Positions 8,530 to 16,069 of a stretch of 64,000 nucleotides of DNA are shown here, piece by piece. How positions within the stretch are numbered: the stretch's first letter is position 1; the number at the start of each line of letters is the position of its first letter. The notes under the pieces are model-generated. The model was not told the origin of the DNA and made no database searches. It was given only the letters and a program-made list of their open reading frames with translations. The stretch is from Streptomyces chromofuscus (GTDB lineage Bacteria > Actinomycetota > Actinomycetes > Streptomycetales > Streptomycetaceae): NCBI RefSeq assembly GCF_015160875.1, contig NZ_CP063374.1:6699501-6763500 (forward strand). Reading direction: 5' to 3'. The position numbers were made by a program, and so were the translations under genes.

Positions 8530-9372
8530 ATGGCGAACGTCGTGCGTGCCGCTCTGGTCCAGGCCACCTGGACCGGCGACACCGAGTCCATGGTGGCGAA
8601 ACACGAGGAGCACGCCCGCGAGGCGGCCCGGCAGGGCGCCAAGGTGATCGGGTTCCAGGAAGTCTTCAACGCCCCCTACTTCTGTCAGGTCCAGGAGCCG
8701 GAGCACTACCGGTGGGCCGAGCCGGTGCCCGACGGGCCGACCGTGCGCCGTATGCGGGACCTGGCCCGTGAGACCGGCATGGTGATCGTCGTGCCGGTGT
8801 TCGAGGTCGAGCAGTCCGGCTTCTACTACAACACCGCGGCCGTGATCGACGCCGATGGCTCCTACCTCGGCAAGTACCGCAAGCACCACATCCCGCAGGT
8901 GCGCGGCTTCTGGGAGAAGTACTACTTCAAGCCCGGCAACCTCGGCTGGCCCGTCTTCGACACCGCCGTCGGCAAGGTGGGCGTCTACATCTGCTACGAC
9001 CGCCACTTCCCGGAGGGCTGGCGGCAACTCGGCCTGAACGGCGCCCAGCTCGTGTACAACCCGTCCGCCACGCACCGCGGCCTGTCCGGCTACCTGTGGC
9101 GGCTGGAACAGCCGGCCGCCGCCGTCGCCAACGAGTACTTCGTCGCCGCCATCAACCGCGTCGGGGTCGAGGAGTACGGCGACAACGACTTCTACGGAAC
9201 GAGCTACTTCGTCGACCCGCGCGGGCAGTTCGTGGGGGAGGTCGCCAGCGACAAGGCCGAGGAACTCCTCGTGCGGGACCTCGACTTCGACGTCATCGAA
9301 GAGGTGCGGCAGCAGTGGGCCTTCTACCGCGACCGTCGCCCCGACGCCTACGAAGGGCTGGTGCAGCCGTGA
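8530..9372 (+). CDS. Nitrilase-superfamily amidohydrolase (beta-ureidopropionase-like)
   Basis: 280 residues, the standard length for a bacterial N-carbamoyl-beta-alanine or N-carbamyl-amino-acid amidohydrolase, which releases CO2, ammonia and the amino acid. The catalytic triad is visible: Glu44 (GFQEVF), Lys118 (KYRKHHIP) and Cys155 (YICYDRHFPE). It starts at ATG 8530 after an AAGGAGC ribosome site. Its stop overlaps the next gene's GTG (GTGA), so the two are translationally coupled. With the dihydropyrimidinase at 13472 it supplies the third step of reductive pyrimidine breakdown. A close paralogue of identical length is at 12589; the substrate split between the two cannot be read from sequence. 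Confidence 0.9.
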   Translation: MANVVRAALVQATWTGDTESMVAKHEEHAREAARQGAKVIGFQEVFNAPYFCQVQEPEHYRWAEPVPDGPTVRRMRDLARETGMVIVVPVFEVEQSGFYYNTAAVIDADGSYLGKYRKHHIPQVRGFWEKYYFKPGNLGWPVFDTAVGKVGVYICYDRHFPEGWRQLGLNGAQLVYNPSATHRGLSGYLWRLEQPAAAVANEYFVAAINRVGVEEYGDNDFYGTSYFVDPRGQFVGEVASDKAEELLVRDLDFDVIEEVRQQWAFYRDRRPDAYEGLVQP

Positions 9373-10655
9373 CCAAGGACCTGCTGGGACGCCACCGGGC
9401 CGTGCTCCCCGACTGGCTGGCGCTCTACTACGACGAGCCGATCGAGATCACCCACGGGGAGGGCCGGCACGTCTGGGACGCGGCCGGGAACCGGTACCTC
9501 GACTTCTTCGGCGGCATCCTGACCACGATGACCGCGCACGCGCTGCCCGAGGTGACCAAGGCGGTGAGCGAGCAGGCCGGACGGATCATCCACTCGTCCA
9601 CCCTGTACCTCAACCGGCCCATGGTCGAACTCGCCGAGCGCATTGCCCAGTTGAGCGGCATCCCGAACGCCCGCGTCTTCTTCACCACGTCCGGCACCGA
9701 GGCCAACGACACGGCCCTGCTGCTGGCCACCACCTATCGCCGCAGCAACACGATCCTGGCGATGCGCAACAGTTACCACGGCCGTTCCTTCAGCGCGGTC
9801 GGCATCACCGGCAACCGCGGCTGGTCGCCGACCTCGCTGTCGCCGCTGCAGACGCTGTACGTCCACGGGGGCATGCGCACCCGGGGCCCGTACGCCGCCC
9901 TGAACGACGACGAGTTCATCGCCGCCTGCGTCGAGGACCTGACCGACCTGCTCGGCCACACCCGCCCGCCCGCCGCGCTGATCGCCGAGCCCGTTCAGGG
10001 CGTCGGCGGCTTCACCGCCCCGCCGGACGGGCTGTACGCCGCCTTCCGCGAGGTGCTCCACGAGCGCGGGATCCTCTGGATCGCCGACGAGGTGCAGACC
10101 GGCTGGGGCCGCACCGGCGAGCACTTCTGGGGCTGGCAGGCGCACGGCCGCAGCGGTCCGCCGGACATGCTCACCTTCGCCAAGGGCATCGGCAACGGCA
10201 TGTCCATCGGCGGCGTCGTCGCCCGCGCCGAGATCATGAACTGCCTCGACGCCAACAGCATCTCGACGTTCGGCGGCACCCAGATCACCATGGCCGCGGG
10301 CCTGGCCAACCTCACCTACCTGCTGGAACACGACCTCCAGGGCAACGCCCGGCGGGTCGGCGGGCTGCTGATCGAGCGGCTGCGGGCCGTCGCCGCGCAG
10401 GTGCCGGCCGTACGGGAGGTGCGGGGGCGCGGGCTGATGATCGGCATCGAGGTGACCCGGCCCGGCACGGACGAGGCGGATCCGCAGGCCGCGTCCGCCG
10501 TGCTGGAGGCGGCCCGCGAGGGCGGACTGCTCATCGGCAAGGGCGGCGGGCACAACACCAGCGCCCTGCGCATCGCGCCGCCGCTGTCGCTGACCGTCGC
10601 CGAGGCCGAGGAGGGCGCCGGCGTCCTGGAACGCGCTCTGAGGAGCATCGGCTAG
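9369..10655 (+). CDS. Class-III PLP aminotransferase (beta-alanine/2-oxo acid type)
   Basis: 428 residues from GTG 9369, which overlaps the nitrilase stop as GTGA. It has class-III (omega) aminotransferase features: SGTEANDTALL for phosphate binding, AEPVQGVGGF, Asp240 in WIADEVQTGWGRTG holding the PLP nitrogen, and Lys272 in LTFAKGIGNG as the Schiff-base lysine. Overall it resembles the AGXT2/beta-alanine-pyruvate group. Directly behind a ureidopropionase-like gene, the likely job is transamination of beta-alanine or 3-aminoisobutyrate released from uracil or thymine. The exact amino acceptor is not determinable. A 163-bp inverted-repeat element begins at its stop codon. Confidence 0.88.
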   Translation: MTKDLLGRHRAVLPDWLALYYDEPIEITHGEGRHVWDAAGNRYLDFFGGILTTMTAHALPEVTKAVSEQAGRIIHSSTLYLNRPMVELAERIAQLSGIPNARVFFTTSGTEANDTALLLATTYRRSNTILAMRNSYHGRSFSAVGITGNRGWSPTSLSPLQTLYVHGGMRTRGPYAALNDDEFIAACVEDLTDLLGHTRPPAALIAEPVQGVGGFTAPPDGLYAAFREVLHERGILWIADEVQTGWGRTGEHFWGWQAHGRSGPPDMLTFAKGIGNGMSIGGVVARAEIMNCLDANSISTFGGTQITMAAGLANLTYLLEHDLQGNARRVGGLLIERLRAVAAQVPAVREVRGRGLMIGIEVTRPGTDEADPQAASAVLEAAREGGLLIGKGGGHNTSALRIAPPLSLTVAEAEEGAGVLERALRSIG

Positions 10656-10817
10656 TGCCGCGGCAGGCAACGTTTGCCCGGCAAGGAGCGGCGTCCGGTG
10701 CGTGCTCTCGACGTGCCGGCCGGAAGCCCTCGTACTGGATGTACTTGGGCTTGTGGCCGGTGCGGCGAGAGGGCGTGCCGGGCGTCGGGACGGGGTGAAC
10801 GTTGCCTGTCGCGGCAC
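10655..10817. mobile_element. 163-bp miniature inverted-repeat element
   Basis: A 20-bp sequence starting GTGCCGCGGCAGG (10655-10674) returns as its reverse complement at 10798-10817 with one mismatch. The element fills the space between the aminotransferase stop and the PucR ribosome site. The interior is not convincingly coding, although it is open in several frames. No target-site duplication is evident. From memory, sequence like the interior (CCCTCGTACTGGATGTACTT) recurs widely in Streptomyces genomes; that was not checked. It could be a MITE or a structured-RNA-bearing repeat. Confidence 0.6.
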
Positions 10818-10855
10818 CAGCACCGAGCCCGGCCACACGAAGGGGAGACGCCGCC

Positions 10856-12424
10856 ATGACCACCCCCCAGCCCTGGGAGTCCCTGGAACCGGCCCTGTCG
10901 GTCCGTCAGGTCCTCAGGCTGGAACGGGTGCTCGCCGGGGAGCCCGAAGTGGTGGCCGGCGCGAGCCGGCTGGACCGGCCGGTGCGCTGGGTGCACGTCG
11001 CCGAGGCCGCCGACGTCGGCGTGATGCTCAGCGGCGGCGAGATGGTGCTCACCACCGGCGTGCTGCTCGCCGGTGACGCGGACAAGCAGGCCGAGTACGT
11101 GCGGTCGCTGCACCGTGCGGAGGCGGCGGCCGTCGTGCTCGGCCTCGGCCGCGCCTTCCCCGCCGCGCCGGACGCGATGCGGCGGGTCGCCGAGCGGTGC
11201 GGGCTGCCCCTGGTCGTCCTGCACCGCCCCTTCCCCTTCGCCCAGCTCACGGAGGAGGTCCAGTCCCGGCTGGTGCGGCGGAAGTTCGCCGCCGTCAGCC
11301 TCTCCGAGGCGGTACGCACCGGACTCACCGCGCTGATCACCTCCGGCGCCCCGCTGCAGCGCCTGCTGGACGAGGTGGCCCGGCACGGCGCCTGCCCCGT
11401 CGTCCTCACCAACCTCGCCCACCGCGTCCTCGCCACGGCGGGGGAGCGGTCGGCCGTCGACGACGTGCTGCGCGACTGGGAGCGCATCGCCCGCCAGGCC
11501 GGCGGCGGCGAGGGCGACGGCTGGATCCGTGCCGAGCTGGGCGGGCGGGGCGAGCGGTGGGGACGGATCGTGCTGTGCGGATACCGGGGGGACGCCGCCG
11601 CCGGGCGGCTGCTCGCCGACCGCGCCGCCGAGGCCCTCGTGCTGCACCGCATGCTCGGCGGCTCGTCGGGCAGCTGGGAGGAACAGTCGGCGCAGAGCCT
11701 GCTGACGGACCTGGTCGGCGGCGTCGTACCGGCACGGCAACTGCTGCCCAGGGCGCGGGCGGCCGGGCTGCCGGTGAACCGGCGTACCTTCGTTCCGCTG
11801 GTCGTGCGCGACCGGGAACCCGACGGAGTCGACCGCGTGATGCGCCTGCTGGGGCTGCCCGGAATCGCCGCCGAACTGGCCGACGGCGCGACCTCGGTGC
11901 TGCTCAGCCTCGCCCGGGACCAGGACGCCGAGGCGCTCACCGCCCACTTCGCGGCACGGCTGCGGTCCACGTCGCGGTCCGTCGTGGCCGCCGCGGACCC
12001 GCGCGTCGCCTGGGACGAGGTCCCCGCGGGCCTGCGCGAGGCGCAGCACGTGGCGGACGCCGTGGCCGACTCCTCGGCCGCCCTGGACCTTCCGGCCGTC
12101 GTCCGTCTCAGGGACGTGCACCTGAGGGGCCTGATCCGGCTGCTGCGGGACGACCCGCAGGTGCAGTCCTTCGCGGAGCGGGAGCTGGACGGGCTGCTGT
12201 GCGGACGGGACGACGAGGCGGCCGCCCTGCTCGCCGTGCTCCGCACCTATCTCGCCACCGGCCGCAACAAGTCCCGCACCGCCCAGCTCCACCACGTCTC
12301 GCGGCCCGCGCTGTACCGCCGTCTGGAGGCCATACAGGCACGCCTGGGGGTGGACCTCGACGACTTCGAACAAGCGGCGTCGGTGCACATCGCGCTCCTC
12401 GCCCACGACGCGCAACAGGGGTGA
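10856..12424 (+). CDS. PucR-family transcriptional regulator
   Basis: 522 residues from ATG 10856 with ribosome site AGGGGAG. The N-terminal PucR domain is recognisable (LAGEPEVVAGASRLDRPVRW, then LSGGEMVLTTG). A long central region of GGDEF-like fold follows (about 280-400). The C-terminus carries the HTH_30 domain (YLATGRNKSRTAQLHHVSRP, ALYRRLEAIQ). Members control purine, allantoin or pyrimidine catabolism genes, and this one sits between the two arms of a pyrimidine catabolic locus, so it is the probable local regulator. Repeated GTGAAACA and GTGACACGG motifs before both nitrilase genes are candidate targets. It is separated from the aminotransferase gene by the inverted-repeat element. 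Confidence 0.9.
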   Translation: MTTPQPWESLEPALSVRQVLRLERVLAGEPEVVAGASRLDRPVRWVHVAEAADVGVMLSGGEMVLTTGVLLAGDADKQAEYVRSLHRAEAAAVVLGLGRAFPAAPDAMRRVAERCGLPLVVLHRPFPFAQLTEEVQSRLVRRKFAAVSLSEAVRTGLTALITSGAPLQRLLDEVARHGACPVVLTNLAHRVLATAGERSAVDDVLRDWERIARQAGGGEGDGWIRAELGGRGERWGRIVLCGYRGDAAAGRLLADRAAEALVLHRMLGGSSGSWEEQSAQSLLTDLVGGVVPARQLLPRARAAGLPVNRRTFVPLVVRDREPDGVDRVMRLLGLPGIAAELADGATSVLLSLARDQDAEALTAHFAARLRSTSRSVVAAADPRVAWDEVPAGLREAQHVADAVADSSAALDLPAVVRLRDVHLRGLIRLLRDDPQVQSFAERELDGLLCGRDDEAAALLAVLRTYLATGRNKSRTAQLHHVSRPALYRRLEAIQARLGVDLDDFEQAASVHIALLAHDAQQG

Positions 12425-12550
12425 AACATGCGGCGACCTGGTAAAACGGCGGTGAAACATGGGCCTGCCGAAGGGTGACACGGTGGCACGCCGCGCCCCC
12501 GCAGACGTGACACGGTGCACCTCAACGACGACGTGGGGACTTCCTAGGCT
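12421..12550 (+). promoter_or_regulatory. Regulatory region of second nitrilase operon with two pairs of direct repeats
   Basis: GTGAAACATG occurs at 12421-12430 and 12452-12461 (31 bp apart). GTGACACGGTG occurs at 12475-12485 and 12507-12517 (32 bp apart). Both spacings are close to three DNA turns. A probable -10 TAGGCT (12545-12550) lies 17 bp downstream of TCAACG (12522-12527). The first repeat overlaps the pucR stop codon. The arrangement suggests multiple same-face binding sites for one regulator, probably PucR. Confidence 0.55.
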
Positions 12551-12588
12551 CGCCGCACACCGAGCTACCGGAGCGACCGGAGGTCCCG

Positions 12589-13431
12589 ATGAGCCGAGTG
12601 ATCCGCGCCGCCGTCTTCCAGACCGCCTGGACCGGCGACAAGGAGTCGATGATCCAGGTGCACGAGCAGGCCGTGCGCGACGCCGCCGCGCAGGGCGCCC
12701 AGGTCCTGTGCTTCCAGGAGCTGTTCTACGGGCCCTACTTCTGCCAGGTGCAGGACCCGGCCTTCTACGAGTACGCCGAGCAGATCCCCGAGGGCCCGAT
12801 CGTCCGGCGCTTCCAGTCCCTCGCCAAGGAAGCCGGCATCGTCCTGGTGCTGCCGATGTACGAGGAGGAGCAGCCCGGCGTCCTGTACAACACCGCCGCG
12901 GTGATCGACGCGGACGGCTCCTACCTCGGCAAGTACCGCAAGACGCACATCCCGCAGGTGAGGGGCTTCTGGGAGAAGTTCTACTTCCGGCCCGGCAACA
13001 GTGGCTGGCCGGTCTTCGACACGGCCGTCGGCAAGGTGGGCGTCTACATCTGCTACGACCGCCACTTCCCGGAGGGCTGGCGGGCGCTCGGCCTCGCCGG
13101 CGCCGAGCTCGTCTTCAACCCGTCGGCCACCTCGCGCGGGCTCTCCGGCTACCTGTGGCAGCTGGAGCAGCCGGCGGCTGCCGTCGCCAACGAGTACTTC
13201 GTCGGCGCGATCAACCGGGTCGGGGTCGAGGAGTACGGCGACAACGACTTCTACGGCACCTCGTACTTCGTGGACCCCGAGGCCCAGTTCGTCGGCGAGC
13301 CGGCGAGCGACAAGGAGACCGAACTCGTCGTCCGGGACCTGGACATGGCCAGGCTGCGCGAGGTGCGCGACCGCTGGCAGTTCTACCGCGACCGGGCGCC
13401 GGGCGCGTACACGCCGCTGACCGCGCCCTGA
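12589..13431 (+). CDS. Nitrilase-superfamily amidohydrolase, paralogue of 8530 gene
   Basis: 280 residues, co-linear without gaps with the first copy and very similar by eye, above all in the central stretch around the catalytic residues. The triad is Glu44 (CFQELFYG), Lys118 (KYRKTHIP) and Cys155 (YICYDRHFPE). The start ATG 12589 has GGAGG eight bases upstream. It heads the operon with dihydropyrimidinase, LLM oxidoreductase and perhaps the NCS1 transporter, and so is the better candidate for the N-carbamoyl-beta-alanine step proper. Differences near residues 45-70 and 90-100 could change carbamoyl-substrate choice. Duplication followed by separation by the PucR gene is inferred. Confidence 0.9.
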   Translation: MSRVIRAAVFQTAWTGDKESMIQVHEQAVRDAAAQGAQVLCFQELFYGPYFCQVQDPAFYEYAEQIPEGPIVRRFQSLAKEAGIVLVLPMYEEEQPGVLYNTAAVIDADGSYLGKYRKTHIPQVRGFWEKFYFRPGNSGWPVFDTAVGKVGVYICYDRHFPEGWRALGLAGAELVFNPSATSRGLSGYLWQLEQPAAAVANEYFVGAINRVGVEEYGDNDFYGTSYFVDPEAQFVGEPASDKETELVVRDLDMARLREVRDRWQFYRDRAPGAYTPLTAP

Positions 13432-13471
13432 CAGCACCCGTCACGGCACGAGAGGGAGAGGGAGAGGGAGC

Positions 13472-14872
13472 ATGAGCCGTACCGTCATCCGCGGCGGCCT
13501 CGTCATCACCGCGTCCGACGAGATGCACGCCGACGTCCTGATCGAGGACGGCCGAATCGCCGCCCTCGCCGCCTCCGGCACCCCGGCCGCCGAGGCCTGG
13601 ACGGCCGAGCAGGTGATCGACGCCACCGGGAAGTACGTGATCCCGGGCGGCGTCGACGTCCACACCCACATGGAGCTGCCGTTCGGCGGCACCTTCGCCT
13701 CCGACACCTTCGAGACCGGCACCCGGGCCGCCGCCTGGGGCGGCACCACGACGATCGTCGACTTCGCGGTGCAGAGCGTCGGCCACAGCCTGCGCGAGGG
13801 GCTGGACGCCTGGCACGCCAAGGCCGAGGGGAACTGCGCCGTCGACTACGGCTTCCACATGATCGTCTCCGATGTGAACGAGGAGACGCTCAAGGAGATG
13901 GACCTGCTGGTGGAGGAGGGGGTGACCTCCTTCAAGCAGTTCATGGCGTATCCCGGTGTCTTCTACAGCGACGACGGCCAGATCCTGCGCGCCATGCAGC
14001 GCTCCGCCGACAACGGCGGGCTGATCATGATGCACGCGGAGAACGGCATCGCCATCGACGTGCTGGTGGAACAGGCGCTGGCCCGCGGGGAGACCGACCC
14101 CCGGTACCACGGCGAGGTCCGCAAGGCCCTGCTGGAGGCCGAGGCCACCCACCGTGCCGTCCGGCTCGCGCAGGTCGCCGGAGCGCCCCTGTACGTCGTG
14201 CACGTCTCCGCGACGGAGGCGGTCGCCGAACTGGCCAGGGCACGGGACGAGGGGCTGAACGTCTTCGGCGAGACCTGCCCGCAGTACCTGTTCCTGTCGA
14301 CCGACAACCTCGCCGAACCCGGCTTCGAGGGCGCCAAGTACGTCTGCTCCACCCCCCTGCGGCCCCGCGAGCACCAGGCGAAGCTGTGGCAGGGCCTGCG
14401 CACCAACGACCTGCAGGTGGTGTCCACCGACCACTGCCCGTTCTGCTTCGTCGGGCAGAAGGAACTCGGCCGCGGCGACTTCTCCAAGATCCCCAACGGG
14501 CTGCCGGGCGTGGAGAACCGGATGGACCTGCTCCACCAGGCCGTCGTCGACGGGCACATCACCCGCCGCCGCTGGATCGAGATCGCCTGCGCCACCCCGG
14601 CGCGGATGTTCGGCATGTACCCGAAGAAGGGCACCCTCGCCCCGGGCGCCGACGCCGACGTCGTGATCTACGACCCGCACGCCGAACAGGTCCTGTCCGC
14701 CGGGACGCACCACATGAACGTCGACTACTCGGCGTACGAGGGCAAGCGCGTCACCGGCCGCGTCGAGACCGTGCTCTCGCGCGGCGTCCCCGTCATCACC
14801 GAGCGGGAGTACACCGGGCACGCCGGGCACGGCGCCTACATCCCCCGCTCCACCTGTCAGTACCTCACCTAG
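13472..14872 (+). CDS. hydA: Dihydropyrimidinase / D-hydantoinase
   Basis: 466 residues, the normal family length. It opens the dihydrouracil, dihydrothymine or hydantoin ring to give N-carbamoyl amino acids. The binuclear zinc site is complete: His64 and His66 (VDVHTHMELP), carboxylated Lys155 (TSFKQFMAY), His188 (MMHAEN), His244 (YVVHVSA) and Asp320 (VSTDHCPF). The start ATG 13472 follows an unusual purine repeat of GAGAGG units that serves as ribosome site. It lies 40 bp after the nitrilase gene, whose product would use its N-carbamoyl product. No dihydropyrimidine dehydrogenase gene is in this window. Confidence 0.94.
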   Translation: MSRTVIRGGLVITASDEMHADVLIEDGRIAALAASGTPAAEAWTAEQVIDATGKYVIPGGVDVHTHMELPFGGTFASDTFETGTRAAAWGGTTTIVDFAVQSVGHSLREGLDAWHAKAEGNCAVDYGFHMIVSDVNEETLKEMDLLVEEGVTSFKQFMAYPGVFYSDDGQILRAMQRSADNGGLIMMHAENGIAIDVLVEQALARGETDPRYHGEVRKALLEAEATHRAVRLAQVAGAPLYVVHVSATEAVAELARARDEGLNVFGETCPQYLFLSTDNLAEPGFEGAKYVCSTPLRPREHQAKLWQGLRTNDLQVVSTDHCPFCFVGQKELGRGDFSKIPNGLPGVENRMDLLHQAVVDGHITRRRWIEIACATPARMFGMYPKKGTLAPGADADVVIYDPHAEQVLSAGTHHMNVDYSAYEGKRVTGRVETVLSRGVPVITEREYTGHAGHGAYIPRSTCQYLT

Positions 14873-14883
14873 GAGCGGAGCCC

Positions 14884-15903
14884 ATGGACTTCGGACTCGT
14901 GCTGCAGACCGACCCGCCGGCCTCGCGGGTCGTCTCCCTGATGAAGCGCGCCGAGCGCAACGGGTTCCGGTACGGCTGGACCTTCGACTCGGCCGTGCTG
15001 TGGCAGGAACCGTTCGTGATCTACAGCCAGATCCTGGCCCACACCACCAGGCTGACGGTCGGCCCGATGGTCACCAACCCGGGCACCCGCACCTGGGAGG
15101 TCACCGCCTCCACCTTCGCCACGCTCAACGACATGTTCGGCAACCGCACGGTGTGCGGCATCGGCCGCGGCGACTCGGCGATGCGGGTGGCCGGCCGCAA
15201 GCCCAACACCCTGGCCCGGATCAGCGAGGCCATGAAGGTCATCCGTGCGCTGGGCAGCGGCCAGGAGGCCGACCTGGGCGGCACGGTGATCAGGTTCCCG
15301 TGGATCAAGCCGGGCGCCCGGCTGCCCGTGTGGATGGCCGCGTACGGGCCCAAGGCGCTGAAGATGACCGGCGAGGAGGCGGACGGCTTCATCCTCCAGC
15401 TCGCCGACCTGTATCTCACCGAGTACATGGTCAAGGCGGTCAAGGACGCGGCCGTCGCCGCCGGGCGCGACCCGGCCGAGGTGACCGTCTGCGTGGCCGC
15501 CCCCGCCTACGTCACCGAGGACGACTCGCCCGAGGCGCTCGCGCACGCGCGGGAGCAGTGCCGCTGGTTCGGCGGGATGGTGGGCAACCACGTCGCCGAC
15601 CTGGTCGCCAAGTACGGCGAGCACTCCGCCGCCGTGCCCGACGAACTCACCGACTACATCAAGGCCCGCGAGGGCTACGACTACTCCCACCACGGCCGCA
15701 GCGGGAACCCCGACACCCGGTTCGTGCCCGACGAGATCGTCGACCGGTTCTGCATCGTCGGGCCGGCCGAGAAGCACATCGAGAAGCTCAACGCGCTGCG
15801 CGAGCTGGGTGTCGACCAGTTCGCGGTCTACGACATGCACGACGCGCAGGAAGCGGTGATCGACGCGTACGGCGCGCGGATCATCCCCGCGGTCGGTTCC
15901 TGA
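14884..15903 (+). CDS. LLM-class flavin/F420-dependent oxidoreductase
   Basis: 339 residues from ATG 14884, 11 bp after the hydantoinase stop, with AGGAGCGG as ribosome site. It has the luciferase-like TIM-barrel pattern: GFRYGWTFDSAVLWQEPF, GPMVTNPGTRTWEVTAS and GIGRGDSAMRVAGRKP. Actinobacterial members commonly use F420 or FMN. Families of this type are recurrently found beside dihydropyrimidinase genes, and the tight operon supports a role in pyrimidine or hydantoin catabolism, but the reaction is not established. A perfect 15-bp stem-loop follows before the transporter. Confidence 0.85.
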   Translation: MDFGLVLQTDPPASRVVSLMKRAERNGFRYGWTFDSAVLWQEPFVIYSQILAHTTRLTVGPMVTNPGTRTWEVTASTFATLNDMFGNRTVCGIGRGDSAMRVAGRKPNTLARISEAMKVIRALGSGQEADLGGTVIRFPWIKPGARLPVWMAAYGPKALKMTGEEADGFILQLADLYLTEYMVKAVKDAAVAAGRDPAEVTVCVAAPAYVTEDDSPEALAHAREQCRWFGGMVGNHVADLVAKYGEHSAAVPDELTDYIKAREGYDYSHHGRSGNPDTRFVPDEIVDRFCIVGPAEKHIEKLNALRELGVDQFAVYDMHDAQEAVIDAYGARIIPAVGS

Positions 15904-15935
15904 AGGAACCGGCCGGCACTCCGACCCCCACACCT

Positions 15936-15971
15936 CGCCTCCCCTCCCCGCCGTCCCGGGGAGGGGAGGCG
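15936..15971 (+). terminator. Perfect 15-bp stem-loop between LLM gene and transporter
   Basis: CGCCTCCCCTCCCCG (15936-15950) pairs perfectly with CGGGGAGGGGAGGCG (15957-15971) across a 6-nt loop. There is no U-tract. It could be a terminator, a partial attenuator lowering transporter expression, or an mRNA-stabilising 3' end. It lies 33 bp after the LLM stop codon and about 100 bp before the transporter start. Confidence 0.7.
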
Positions 15972-16069
15972 GAGCCGGGAAGGGCGGACACGCCCCCACG
16001 CCGCCCTTTTCCCCGGCCCGGCCGGCCCCCGCACGGCCTTTCCCGTCCCCCTTGTCGATTGGCCTGCCC

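Noticed and set aside
10674..10859. Small proteins inside the inverted-repeat element
   Set aside because: Open frames exist in more than one phase but none has a ribosome site, and the sequence is better explained by the repeat structure.
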